Positions 1 through 7,188 of a stretch of DNA of 64,000 nt are shown here, one piece after another. The notes beneath the pieces were generated by a model. That model was given only the letters and a program-made list of their open reading frames with translations. It searched no databases and was not told the DNA's origin. The translations under genes were made by a program, and so were the position numbers. The DNA lies in contig NC_009380.1 of assembly GCF_000016425.1 (NCBI RefSeq), positions 1,430,144-1,494,143 on the forward strand, given 5' to 3'. This DNA comes from Salinispora tropica CNB-440 (GTDB lineage Bacteria; Actinomycetota; Actinomycetes; Mycobacteriales; Micromonosporaceae). Each line of letters starts with the position of its first letter. The first letter of the stretch is position 1.

Positions 1-36
1 GACGTGGCTGCCGCGCTGCGGGTCGTCGGCGGCTGA
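1..36 (+). CDS. possible C-terminal end of an upstream gene (partial)
   Basis: An open frame enters from the left edge and ends at a TGA at 34-36, giving eleven residues (DVAAALRVVGG). This looks like the tail of a gene that starts outside the window. It is too short to assign a function, and a chance open frame at this length cannot be excluded. Confidence 0.3.
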   Translation, partial: DVAAALRVVGG

Positions 37-121
37 CCGCTGCCGGCCGTGTTCCCCATGGCGGGTCGTCGGTGCGGGAACTAGCCTCACGTCATCGTCT
101 CTGGGGAGTGGAGGGCGGAAC

Positions 122-1135
122 GTGGGCAGCGCGGCAACGCCGGTGGTCGTTGGTTTGGACAACGGCGGCACCAGCAACAACGCCACCGTCCTGACGGTGG
201 ATGGACGCTTCCTCGTGGACGGGTTGTTAGAGAGCCCGAGCGAGGTCCATGCCGGTCCGCAGGCAGCGATCGAGGCCCTCGCGGGTGCCTTTACCAGGGC
301 ATTGGCGTCGGTCGGCGTATCCCGGGATCTGGTCCGGGCGGTGGGGCTGGACACACCCGGTCCGGCCAGCGCCTCCGGGGTGATCTCCTCGCGTGGTTCG
401 ACCAACTTCTCCCAGCCGGAGTGGCGGGGCTACGACGTGCGGGGTGCGCTTGCGCGGCGGCTCGGTCTGCCGGTGGTGTATCTCAACGATGGCAACGCCG
501 CGGCCTTGTACGCGCACCACTCGTACTTCGGCGCGGATGCGACGCGTCGCTCGTCGGTCTCCGCGGTGGTCGGTACCGGTCTCGGTGGCGGGCTGGTCGA
601 AGGGGGGCGGGTGATTGCCGGCGCGGCCGGTATGGCGGGGGAGTTGGGGCACGTGCAGTTGCCGTTGACCGGCCTGCTGGCTCCCGGCCAGCCGGACCCG
701 GTGTGCGCCTGTGGCTTCGTGGGGGACGCGGAGAGCATCGCGTCGCTGACCGGGATCGCCCGCAACCTGCTGCCGTACTGGCTGACCCGGTTCCCCGGGC
801 ATCCGCTGGCCGCCGAGCCACCGGTGCGGGCGGCGAAGCTGGTCCGCGGGCTCGGCGAGCGGGGCGACCCGCTGGCCCGGGAGATCTTCATCCAGCAGGC
901 GGCGGCGATCGGCCGGTTGTTCACCCTCGCGGCGAACCTGGCGGATCCGCACACGTACTTCGTCGGTGGGGGTGTGGTGGAGGCGGCACCGGCGTTTCGC
1001 GACTGGTTTCTCGCCACTGTTCGCGAGCACACCATGCTGCGGAAGGAGCAGGCGGCGGTGGCGACGTTTGCGCTGGTGCCGGAGCGGGACATGGCCGGGG
1101 CCCGAGGGGTGGCCCTCGCGGCGTTGCGGGTCTAG
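122..1135 (+). CDS. ROK-family protein (glucokinase/N-acetylsugar kinase-like)
   Basis: This 337-residue protein has the ROK (repressor, ORF, kinase) fold, which phosphorylates hexoses or acts as a sugar sensor in the cytoplasm. The N-terminal phosphate-binding loop appears as LDNGGTSNNATV near residues 10-22. The sugar-binding/catalytic part (LNDGNAAAL, about 121-129) and the GTGLGGG adenosine motif (about 150) follow. The zinc-type ROK motif is altered: GELGH and CACG are present but the third cysteine is replaced by Asp (GDAES), so metal binding is doubtful. There is no N-terminal HTH, so it is a kinase-type rather than NagC-type member. The GTG start is supported by a GGAGGG ribosome site six bases upstream. 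The substrate cannot be read from the sequence. Confidence 0.8.
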   Translation: MGSAATPVVVGLDNGGTSNNATVLTVDGRFLVDGLLESPSEVHAGPQAAIEALAGAFTRALASVGVSRDLVRAVGLDTPGPASASGVISSRGSTNFSQPEWRGYDVRGALARRLGLPVVYLNDGNAAALYAHHSYFGADATRRSSVSAVVGTGLGGGLVEGGRVIAGAAGMAGELGHVQLPLTGLLAPGQPDPVCACGFVGDAESIASLTGIARNLLPYWLTRFPGHPLAAEPPVRAAKLVRGLGERGDPLAREIFIQQAAAIGRLFTLAANLADPHTYFVGGGVVEAAPAFRDWFLATVREHTMLRKEQAAVATFALVPERDMAGARGVALAALRV

Positions 1136-1217
1136 CCGGCCCTGGGGCGATGACGGGTGGCCGGAGCCGGCTTCCGGTGGTCGGGCGACGGTGGGACCTG
1201 TACCGCCGCCCGACCGG

Positions 1218-1418
1218 TTACCGGCGCGGTGGCGCGGCGGCGAAGGTCATCCAGGCTGTGGGGGTGAAGAGCAGCGCCGGGCCGTCTCGGTCCTTCGAGT
1301 CGCGAACGCCCACCGCCTGAGGGAGTGTCGCGATCTCGACGCACGCCCCCGCGTCTCCGCTGTGGCTGCTTGTTCGCCAGTGGGCCCGGGTCAGCTCCGG
1401 GTCGATCGTCGGGGTCAT
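1218..1418 (-). CDS. DUF397 domain protein
   Basis: This 66-residue protein carries the DUF397 pattern: an HWRTSSHSGD segment, a CVEIA segment, VRDSKDRDGPALLFTP, and a tryptophan-containing end. DUF397 proteins are small, very common in sporulating actinomycetes, and usually sit directly beside an HTH regulator with a DUF5753 domain, as here. The ATG at 1418 was chosen because it lies four bases after the regulator's stop codon (1423-1425), which implies translational coupling. Related pairs (WhiJ/AbaA-like loci) have been linked to development and behave somewhat like repressor/anti-repressor modules. Any such role here is inference. Confidence 0.85.
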   Translation of the reverse strand: MTPTIDPELTRAHWRTSSHSGDAGACVEIATLPQAVGVRDSKDRDGPALLFTPTAWMTFAAAPPRR

Positions 1419-1422
1419 CGTC

Positions 1423-2268
1423 CTACCGTCCCTCCATGAGGTGCCGAAGCTGGTCACGGCTGTCTGCCGGGCTGAGGGCCACGCTCCGCAGGTGCTCCAT
1501 GATCTTGGTGCAGGTGCGGAGGTCGCCGGGGCGGTCGAGGACCATCTGGCCGGCGACCGTCTCCACCGAGGCGATGAAGGGGTCTTCGGGGTCCGCGAAC
1601 TCCAGGATGTGCAGCGAGCCGCGGGTGCCGCGGTGATAGCCGGCGGCCAGCGGGATCACCTGGACGGTGACGTTGGGTAGCTCGCTGGCCTTCAGCAGGT
1701 GTCCCAGCTGTGCCGCCATCACCGTCCGGTCGCCCACCGGTCGTAGTAGGGCGCCTTCGTCGATGATGGCGTCGAGGATCGGCGGATGCGGTGCGGTGAG
1801 TCGTTGTTGCCGGTCGAGCCGGAGCTGGACCCGCTGCTCGACTTCGTCATCAGTCAGGGTGTGTGGGCCACCCCGCATCACTCCGCGGATGTAGTCGGCG
1901 GTCTGGAGTAGGCCGGGCACCACGGAGGGCTCGAAGTTGGCGATCCCGGTGGCCTCGGCTTCCAGCGCGATGAAGTCGATGGTGCGTCGGTCGAGAAGAT
2001 ACGAGTAGGAGACCCACCAGCCGGGCTTGCGTGCGTCCTTGGCGAGCTGTGCCGCTGCCGCGATCTCGTCTGGTGCGACCCGGTAGAGGGTCAGGAGTGC
2101 GCGGACGACGGCCGGGCTCACCAGCGTCTGCGCGTTCTCGTAGCGGGACAGGGTGCTGCGGGTGCTGTTGACTTCGTCCGCTGCGGACTCCAGGGTGAGG
2201 CCGGCGGCCTCCCGGTGCATGCGCAGGGCGATGCCCAGCCGACGGGCGCGGGCGGTCTTCGGGGCCAT
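1423..2268 (-). CDS. XRE-type HTH regulator with DUF5753 domain
   Basis: This 281-residue transcription factor has an N-terminal helix-turn-helix (about residues 8-62, with TLESAADEVNSTRSTLSRYE as the recognition region). It is followed by the DUF5753 ligand/partner domain, seen as the WWVSYSY segment, the IDFIALEAEATGIANFEP segment, PGLLQTADY and a C-terminal EF-x-DPEDPFIASVE stretch. The ATG at 2268 is preferred over an in-frame ATG at 2286 because an AAGGA ribosome site sits about eight bases before it. It is transcribed with the DUF397 gene immediately downstream. Such regulators often control their own operon, and the divergent 2269-2497 interval would hold the operator. No specific operator could be recognised. 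Confidence 0.85.
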   Translation of the reverse strand: MAPKTARARRLGIALRMHREAAGLTLESAADEVNSTRSTLSRYENAQTLVSPAVVRALLTLYRVAPDEIAAAAQLAKDARKPGWWVSYSYLLDRRTIDFIALEAEATGIANFEPSVVPGLLQTADYIRGVMRGGPHTLTDDEVEQRVQLRLDRQQRLTAPHPPILDAIIDEGALLRPVGDRTVMAAQLGHLLKASELPNVTVQVIPLAAGYHRGTRGSLHILEFADPEDPFIASVETVAGQMVLDRPGDLRTCTKIMEHLRSVALSPADSRDQLRHLMEGR

Positions 2269-2497
2269 GTATCGATCCTTGCACATATTTGGGAAGTGGT
2301 AAATGAGAGAACGTGGGTGAGAGTTGCATTCACGGCTGTCGCAGTGTCACTCTGTTATCAGGTCCTCGCTGGTGGTTGTCGTGGCGACGGTGGCGGCGAG
2401 CGACTCGGAGGGATGAGGCGCGCGGTGGTCGGGTTACCTCCCCCGGACCCGATCGCCGCGTGCCGCCCCGGTGGCTCGCCGTCCGGAGGGACTCGAG

Positions 2498-2773
2498 ATG
2501 CGAACTGTCCAGTTGCCCCACCAGCGCCATGGCATCACCGAGCCCAGCCCGATGGCGCTGACCCGGTACCTGGTGGTGCTCACCGATGTGCGCTCCCATG
2601 ACGGTGGTCGGGACGAGCGGGCCAGCCCGGAGCGGCGCCGGCAGGTGGTGGGCGCGAGTAGTCGGGAGGCGGCCGAGCGCATCGCGGGAGCGTTCATGGC
2701 GCTGGGCATGGTGCGGGCGGGCCGGCAGCGGGTCAAGCTGATCGCGATCGGCCGGCGGCGCATTCGCGGATAG
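2498..2773 (+). CDS. hypothetical basic 91-residue protein
   Basis: This is a small open frame with a convincing GGAGGG ribosome site a few bases before its ATG at 2498. The protein has a beta-type ALTRYLVVLTDVRSH segment, then an Arg-rich helix (RRRQVVGASSREAAERIAGAFMAL) and a basic tail (KLIAIGRRRIRG). No family is recognised. It stands alone between the HTH regulator (divergent) and ddl, and a short hairpin (2780-2796) follows its stop. The Arg/Lys content could suit nucleic-acid binding, but this is only a composition-based guess. Confidence 0.6.
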   Translation: MRTVQLPHQRHGITEPSPMALTRYLVVLTDVRSHDGGRDERASPERRRQVVGASSREAAERIAGAFMALGMVRAGRQRVKLIAIGRRRIRG

Positions 2774-2779
2774 TCGACG

Positions 2780-2796
2780 CCCGGCGGGCTGCCGGG
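2780..2796 (+). terminator. short GC hairpin after the 91-residue gene
   Basis: The arms CCCGGC and GCCGGG form a perfect six-base stem around a five-base loop, seven bases after the stop codon. There is no T-run, as is usual for actinobacterial terminators. Weak but well placed. Confidence 0.4.
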
Positions 2797-2996
2797 AACC
2801 ATCGTGCCGTCTCGTTCTCATCCAGGCTAAACCGATACATCCCCAAAGTCCGGTTACGCACCGTGTTGTGGGGCGGCTCATTGCCAGGCCCTCGCGCTCT
2901 CGACGGGGTATCGCCCGCCGACGTTCACCACGCACAGTAAGGTCACCAAGGTGAGCGCCCGGCAGATGCGACGAGCCGACGAAGAGGTGAGGGCCA

Positions 2997-4103
2997 GTGA
3001 CCACCCCAGGCAAGATCCGCGTGGCGGTCGTGTTCGGCGGACGCAGCCCGGAGCACGGCATTTCCTGTGTCAGCGCCGGTAGCGTGCTGGCGGCGCTCGA
3101 CCCCGACGAATACGAGGTCGTGCCGGTAGGGATCAGCCGTGCCGGTCAGTGGGTGCTGACCGGCAGCGATCCGGCCGAGCTCGCGATCAGCGCCCGCCGG
3201 TTGCCGGAAGTCACCGCCGAGTCCGGCGCCGCCATCATGCTCAATGCTGACCCGAGCCACAGCGGGCTGATGGTGCTCGACGCGACCGCGGGGCCCCGGG
3301 CCCTCGCCGACGTGGACGTGGTGTTTCCGGTCCTGCACGGAGCGTACGGGGAGGATGGCAGCATTCAGGGGATGCTGGAGATGGCCGGCATCCCGTACGT
3401 GGGGGCGAACGTCTTCGCCTCCGCCGCCGCCATGGACAAGGAGTTCACCAAGAAGCTCTGCGCCGCCGAGGGGATTCCGATCGGCCCGTACGTGGTGCTG
3501 CGCAGCGGCATGACCTTGACCGAGCAGGACAAGCAGCGCCTGGGTCTACCGGTCTTCGTCAAGCCCTCCCGGGCCGGCTCGTCCTTCGGGATCACCAAGA
3601 TCAGCGACTGGGCGGAGCTGGACGCTGCGGTCGCCACCGCCCGGCAGATCGACTCCAAGGTCCTCGTCGAGGCCGCGGTTGTCGGCCGGGAGATCGAGTG
3701 CGGAGTGTTGGAGGGCGAGGCCGGTGGGGTGCCGGAAGCGTCCGTGCTCGCCGAGGTCCGGGTGGTCGGGGAGTACGACTTCTACGACTTCGAGGCGAAG
3801 TACATCGATGCCGAGTCCGCCTGTGAGTACGACATCCCCGCCGGTCTGTCGGAGCGGGTGACCCGCCAGGTCCAGGAGTACGCGGTCCGTGCGTTCACCG
3901 CGCTCGACTGCGCCGGGCTGGCTCGGGCTGACTTCTTTGTCACCCCGGAGTTGGACATCTATCTCAACGAGATCAACACGATGCCCGGCTTTACCCCGTC
4001 ATCGATGTTCCCGCGCATGTGGGCGGCCTCCGGTCTGGAGTACCCGAAGCTGGTCAACCGCCTTATCCGTACCGCCCTTCAGCGCGGGGCCGGCCCGCGC
4101 TGA
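2997..4103 (+). CDS. ddl: D-alanine--D-alanine ligase
   Basis: This 368-residue ATP-grasp enzyme joins two D-alanines for the peptidoglycan stem peptide in the cytoplasm. The N-terminal domain shows VVFGGRSPEHGISCVSAGSV, and the middle has LHGAYGEDGSIQGMLE and PYVGA. The ATP-grasp region contains FVKPSRAGSSFGITK (about residues 187-201), an EIECGVLEG segment, and the Mg-binding LARADFFV...LNEINTMPGFTPSSMFP near the end. Length is normal. The GTG start at 2997 follows a GAGG-like site. About 220 bp of non-coding DNA precedes it, so it probably has its own promoter. In related actinomycetes ddl also lies beside DUF3515 and thiL, as here. Confidence 0.95.
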   Translation: MTTPGKIRVAVVFGGRSPEHGISCVSAGSVLAALDPDEYEVVPVGISRAGQWVLTGSDPAELAISARRLPEVTAESGAAIMLNADPSHSGLMVLDATAGPRALADVDVVFPVLHGAYGEDGSIQGMLEMAGIPYVGANVFASAAAMDKEFTKKLCAAEGIPIGPYVVLRSGMTLTEQDKQRLGLPVFVKPSRAGSSFGITKISDWAELDAAVATARQIDSKVLVEAAVVGREIECGVLEGEAGGVPEASVLAEVRVVGEYDFYDFEAKYIDAESACEYDIPAGLSERVTRQVQEYAVRAFTALDCAGLARADFFVTPELDIYLNEINTMPGFTPSSMFPRMWAASGLEYPKLVNRLIRTALQRGAGPR

Positions 4104-4108
4104 GCCGT

Positions 4109-4126
4109 CGGAGCCCCGTGGCTCCG
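4109..4126. terminator. convergent terminator between ddl and DUF3515 gene
   Basis: The arms CGGAGCC and GGCTCCG form a perfect seven-base stem with a CCGT loop just after the ddl stop and before the stop of the convergent gene. It could act in both directions. Confidence 0.5.
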
Positions 4127-4192
4127 CCGCCGCGCTCTGGTGTTGCCGGGCAGGCAGGTCCGGTCGCAGCGGCGGCGGCCCGGCGGCGGGGT

Positions 4193-4882
4193 CTACTCGG
4201 GGCGGCAGCCCGTTGGGGCGTCGTCGGCGGAGGGGACCGTCGCGATGATCGTCTCCGAGACGGGGGAGACCCACTGGAGTGGTTGGTCGTAGCCGTCGGG
4301 CACCCGGACCGTGACCGTCGTCTCCCGGTCGACGGTACTCAGCACGGTGTTGCCCTCCTCTTCGCTGCCATACCAGCAGACCCGGTTGACCAACCAGAGC
4401 TTGTCGGTGTCGGCGAAGGTCGGCGCCGTGCCGCCGCAGGCGACGGTGAGGGCCGGATCACCGTACGCGGCGTTCTGCTCGGGGCCGGCGGTGACCGGCC
4501 GCTGCGGCAGATCCCGGATCGCCGACGGAAGTTGGGAGAGCAGGGCGCGGCAGACGGTGGCGGGGCGCTCGGCAAGAGCCGGAGCAGCCATCTCCACCGG
4601 GGTGGTCGACTGCGGGGTGGGGGCCGTCGCCGACGAACTCGGCTCGGATTCCGGCTGATCCGGGGCGAACTGGTTGAACGCCAGGACGCCGGCCAGCACG
4701 GTCGCCGGGAGCGCGACCGCTGTCGCGATCAAGGCCGCGCCCCGGTTGGAACGGTCCCGGCCGCCTTTTCGGGACCGTTCGGAGCCGTCGGCGGCCTCCT
4801 GGCGGGCAACGGTGTCGTCCGCGGGGGCGGATGCGTCGTCCCGGGCGGTGGTGCTCTTGGATGAGTCGGGCAGCCTGCTCAC
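4193..4882 (-). CDS. DUF3515 membrane-anchored protein
   Basis: The 229-residue product has a charged, low-complexity cytoplasmic N-terminus and one membrane segment (about residues 48-68, AALIATAVALPATVLAGVLAF). A Ser/Thr/Pro linker and an extracellular domain with spaced cysteines (CRALL, VACGG, VCWYG, CRPE) follow. This matches the DUF3515 family, which in actinobacteria sits beside ddl and thiL. Its function is unknown. An envelope role is suggested by the topology and by the neighbouring cell-wall ligase. The GTG start abuts the stop of the AsnC-type gene with no gap, so the two are translationally linked. Confidence 0.8.
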   Translation of the reverse strand: MSRLPDSSKSTTARDDASAPADDTVARQEAADGSERSRKGGRDRSNRGAALIATAVALPATVLAGVLAFNQFAPDQPESEPSSSATAPTPQSTTPVEMAAPALAERPATVCRALLSQLPSAIRDLPQRPVTAGPEQNAAYGDPALTVACGGTAPTFADTDKLWLVNRVCWYGSEEEGNTVLSTVDRETTVTVRVPDGYDQPLQWVSPVSETIIATVPSADDAPTGCRPE

Positions 4883-5116
4883 TTAGAGACGCACCACCGA
4901 ACAGGTGAGGGTACGGGTGATTCCCGGCACCATCTGCACCTTGCTCACGATGAGGTCGCCGAGTTCGTCCACGGTCTGCGCTTCGCAGAGCAGCACCACG
5001 TCGTAGGGCCCGGTGACGGCGTCAACGCGGACAACCCCGGTAATCTTCGCGATCTGACCGGCCACGTCACGCGCCTGGCCGACCTCTGTCTGGATGAGTA
5101 TGTACGCCTGTACCAC
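4883..5116 (-). CDS. stand-alone Lrp/AsnC ligand-binding domain protein
   Basis: This 77-residue protein consists only of the AsnC/Lrp effector (RAM) domain: AYILIQTEVGQARDVAGQIAKITGV, then GPYDVVLLCEAQTVDELGDLI, and an ITRTLTCSVV end. It lacks the DNA-binding HTH. Such single-domain members form ring oligomers and are thought to bind amino acids and modulate full-length Lrp proteins or enzymes. The GTG start on the minus strand faces thiL divergently, with roughly 95 bp between them. The ligand is unknown. Family assignment is firm, role is inference. Confidence 0.85.
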   Translation of the reverse strand: MVQAYILIQTEVGQARDVAGQIAKITGVVRVDAVTGPYDVVLLCEAQTVDELGDLIVSKVQMVPGITRTLTCSVVRL

Positions 5117-5211
5117 GTTCGACCTCCCTCCGTCGCCGCTGGATGAGCGGCCCGAAGGGAGAAAATACCTTACGACCAGGTTAGATTCCGATCGGTGGAG
5201 AAGGAGAAGCG

Positions 5212-6165
5212 GTGAGCGAACGCGGCAACGGCGTCGTGGGGGTGGGTGAGTTTGGTCTCATCGACCGGGTGACCGCCCGGTTGTCGTACGGGCCGACCGT
5301 CCTGCTCGGCCCCGGGGACGACGCGGCGGTGGTGGTCGCCGCGGACGCCCGGGTTGTCGCCTCCACCGACGTGCTGGTGGAGGGGCGGCACTTCCGCCGT
5401 GACTGGTCCGCGGCGCAGGACATCGGCCACCGGGCAGCCGCGGCGAACCTCGCCGACGTCGCGGCGATGGGCGCGCGAACGACCGCCCTGCTGGTCGCCC
5501 TCTGTATGCCGCCGGAGTTACCGCCCGGGTGGGCGGAGGAGTTGGCCGACGGCCTGGCTGGGGAGGCCGCCATCGTGGGGGCCAGCGTGGTGGGCGGGGA
5601 CATGTCGGCGAGTCCCACGCTGACCATCGCGGTGACCGCACTCGGTGACCTCGGCGGCCGGGCGCCGGTGACCCGGGCGGGGGCCCGGCCCGGTGACATC
5701 GTGGCTCTCGCCGGCCGGACCGGGTACGCGGCAGCCGGCCTCACCGTCCTGTCCCGAGGCTTCCGAACACCGCGGCTGCTGGTGGAGGCGTACCGACGAC
5801 CCGAGGTTCCGTACCGGGCCGGGCCGGCGGCGGCCGAAGTCGGGGCGACCGCGATGATCGATGTATCCGACGGGCTTCTCGCCGATCTGGGGCATGTGGC
5901 CCAGGCGAGCGGGGTGGCGGTGGACGTCCGGCGGGACGCCTTCGAGGTGCCCCGGCAGATGCGTGACGCCGCCCAGGCGCTCGGCGTCGACCCGTACACC
6001 TGGCTGTTGACCGGCGGGGACGACCACGCCCTCGCGGCGACCTTTCCTCCGACGGCGACGTTGCCGACGGGTTGGCAGCCGATCGGTGAGGTCACCGCTG
6101 GTGCCGGGGTGACCGTCGACCGTCGGCAGTGGGAGGGCCCTGTCGGCTGGGACCACTTCCGGTAG
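5212..6165 (+). CDS. thiL: thiamine-monophosphate kinase
   Basis: This 317-residue PurM-like kinase phosphorylates thiamine monophosphate to the active cofactor thiamine diphosphate. Visible landmarks are GEFGLIDRVTARL at the N-terminus, the Mg/ATP-binding GPGDDAAVV (about 32-40), STDVLVEGRHFRRDW, AAANLADVAAMGA, a GGDMSASP segment and the C-terminal MIDVSDGLLADLGHVA and LLTGGDDHALAATF motifs. The GTG start has a strong GGAGAAGGAG ribosome site. The gene is divergent from the AsnC-domain gene and is followed closely by a GNAT gene that seems to have its own promoter. Confidence 0.95.
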   Translation: MSERGNGVVGVGEFGLIDRVTARLSYGPTVLLGPGDDAAVVVAADARVVASTDVLVEGRHFRRDWSAAQDIGHRAAAANLADVAAMGARTTALLVALCMPPELPPGWAEELADGLAGEAAIVGASVVGGDMSASPTLTIAVTALGDLGGRAPVTRAGARPGDIVALAGRTGYAAAGLTVLSRGFRTPRLLVEAYRRPEVPYRAGPAAAEVGATAMIDVSDGLLADLGHVAQASGVAVDVRRDAFEVPRQMRDAAQALGVDPYTWLLTGGDDHALAATFPPTATLPTGWQPIGEVTAGAGVTVDRRQWEGPVGWDHFR

Positions 6166-6181
6166 GCGGGCCGGACGGTCG

Positions 6182-6187
6182 TACGCT
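6182..6187 (+). promoter_or_regulatory. -10 element (TACGCT) for leaderless GNAT mRNA
   Basis: TACGCT ends six bases before the GTG start at 6194 and there is no ribosome site between them. This spacing places transcription initiation at or next to the start codon. No clear -35 box is visible. Confidence 0.5.
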
Positions 6188-6193
6188 GCACTG

Positions 6194-6661
6194 GTGCAGA
6201 ACCTACAGATACGGCCCACCGGATTCGACTCGCCGACGGCGCAGCGGCTGATCCAGGCGGCCCTCGCCGACCTGGGCGTTCGATACGGCGGCAGCGGCGA
6301 CGAGACCCCGGTCGACGCGACCGAGTTCGAGCCGCCCGCCGGGACCTTCCTCATCGCTCACCTCGACGGCGAGCCGGTGGCCTGTGGCGGCTGGCGCAGC
6401 CACGGTAGGTCGGCCGAGACGGCTGAGCTGAAGCGGATGTACGTGGCACCACACGTCAGGGGGCGGGGCGTGGCTCGAGCCGTCCTGGCGGCGGTGGAGC
6501 GGTCCGCGCGCGAGCAGGGCCGTCAGCGGATCGTCCTGGAGTGCGGCGATCGGCAACCCGAGGCGCTCGCGCTGTACCGTTCATCCGGCTACGCGCGAAT
6601 CCCGAACTTTGGCTTCTACAAGGATGCCTCGGGCTGCGTCTCGTTCGGCCGTACTCTCTGA
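6194..6661 (+). CDS. GNAT-family N-acetyltransferase
   Basis: The 155-residue protein has the Gcn5-related acetyltransferase core: a GTFLIAHLDGEPVACGGWR strand pair, the acetyl-CoA loop LKRMYVAPHVRGRGVARAVL (about 82-101, with the R-G-x-G-x-A signature), and an ALALYRSSGYARIPNFGFY terminal motif. Members transfer acetyl groups to small amines or protein N-termini. The substrate cannot be told. It follows thiL by 28 bases but has its own probable -10 element and no ribosome site, so it is likely translated from a leaderless transcript. Confidence 0.85.
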   Translation: MQNLQIRPTGFDSPTAQRLIQAALADLGVRYGGSGDETPVDATEFEPPAGTFLIAHLDGEPVACGGWRSHGRSAETAELKRMYVAPHVRGRGVARAVLAAVERSAREQGRQRIVLECGDRQPEALALYRSSGYARIPNFGFYKDASGCVSFGRTL

Positions 6662-6703
6662 ATCCACAATTCGCTCGGGAGCTGCCGGCCCGGCAACGCG
6701 AAA

Positions 6704-6729
6704 CCGGCGGACCCGTCAGGGCCCGCCGG
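6704..6729 (-). terminator. rpmB terminator
   Basis: The arms are eleven bases, around a four-base loop. Read on the minus strand the single odd pair is a G-U wobble, whereas on the plus strand it would be an A-C mismatch. This points to the minus-strand rpmB transcript. A short TTT follows on that strand. Confidence 0.65.
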
Positions 6730-6752
6730 CGCGGTTTGGCTGGACGACCGCG

Positions 6753-6944
6753 TCAGGCGCGGGTGACCTTGCCGGCCTTGATGCAGGACGTGCAGACCTT
6801 CAGCTTCTTGGTGTTGCCACCACCGGCCGGGGTGCGCACCGACTGGATGTTCGGGTTCCAGCGGCGGTTGGTCCGCCGGTGCGAGTGGGACACGTTGTGG
6901 CCGAAGCCCGGCCCCTTACCACAGACGTCGCACACGCTAGCCAC
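6753..6944 (-). CDS. rpmB: 50S ribosomal protein L28
   Basis: This 63-residue protein is a typical L28: [21 protein letters not shown] at the N-terminus, [12 protein letters not shown] in the middle and [11 protein letters not shown] at the end. Two CxxC pairs (residues 5/8 and near 51/54) are intact, making it the zinc-binding (C+) form. It acts in the large subunit. It is transcribed away from the fakA-recG pair and has a terminator just downstream. Confidence 0.97.
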   Translation of the reverse strand: MASVCDVCGKGPGFGHNVSHSHRRTNRRWNPNIQSVRTPAGGGNTKKLKVCTSCIKAGKVTRA

Positions 6945-7175
6945 GGGATACTCCTGGGATTGATCCGTTCATGAGGTCGTCACCAGGCGCTGCCCGGGCA
7001 ACCTGGTCAGGTTACCCGATGCCTGTTCGCGGTGCCCAACCCCCCCTCGGGTCCGTCCCGCCTGCCGCGGATCCCGGCTTGGCGGGAGACCCGCCTGGCC
7101 CACCGGAACCGCCCGGGCTGGCGCGGACACGCCCGGCGCGCGTCTCCGGGCCAGACGTGGGTCGTGGCGCGCCAG

Positions 7176-7181
7176 TAGGCT
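7176..7181 (+). promoter_or_regulatory. -10 element (TAGGCT) for leaderless fakA-like mRNA
   Basis: TAGGCT lies seven bases before the GTG at 7189 with no ribosome site in between, matching the leaderless layout seen at several other genes in this window. Confidence 0.5.
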
Positions 7182-7188
7182 ACTCGCC

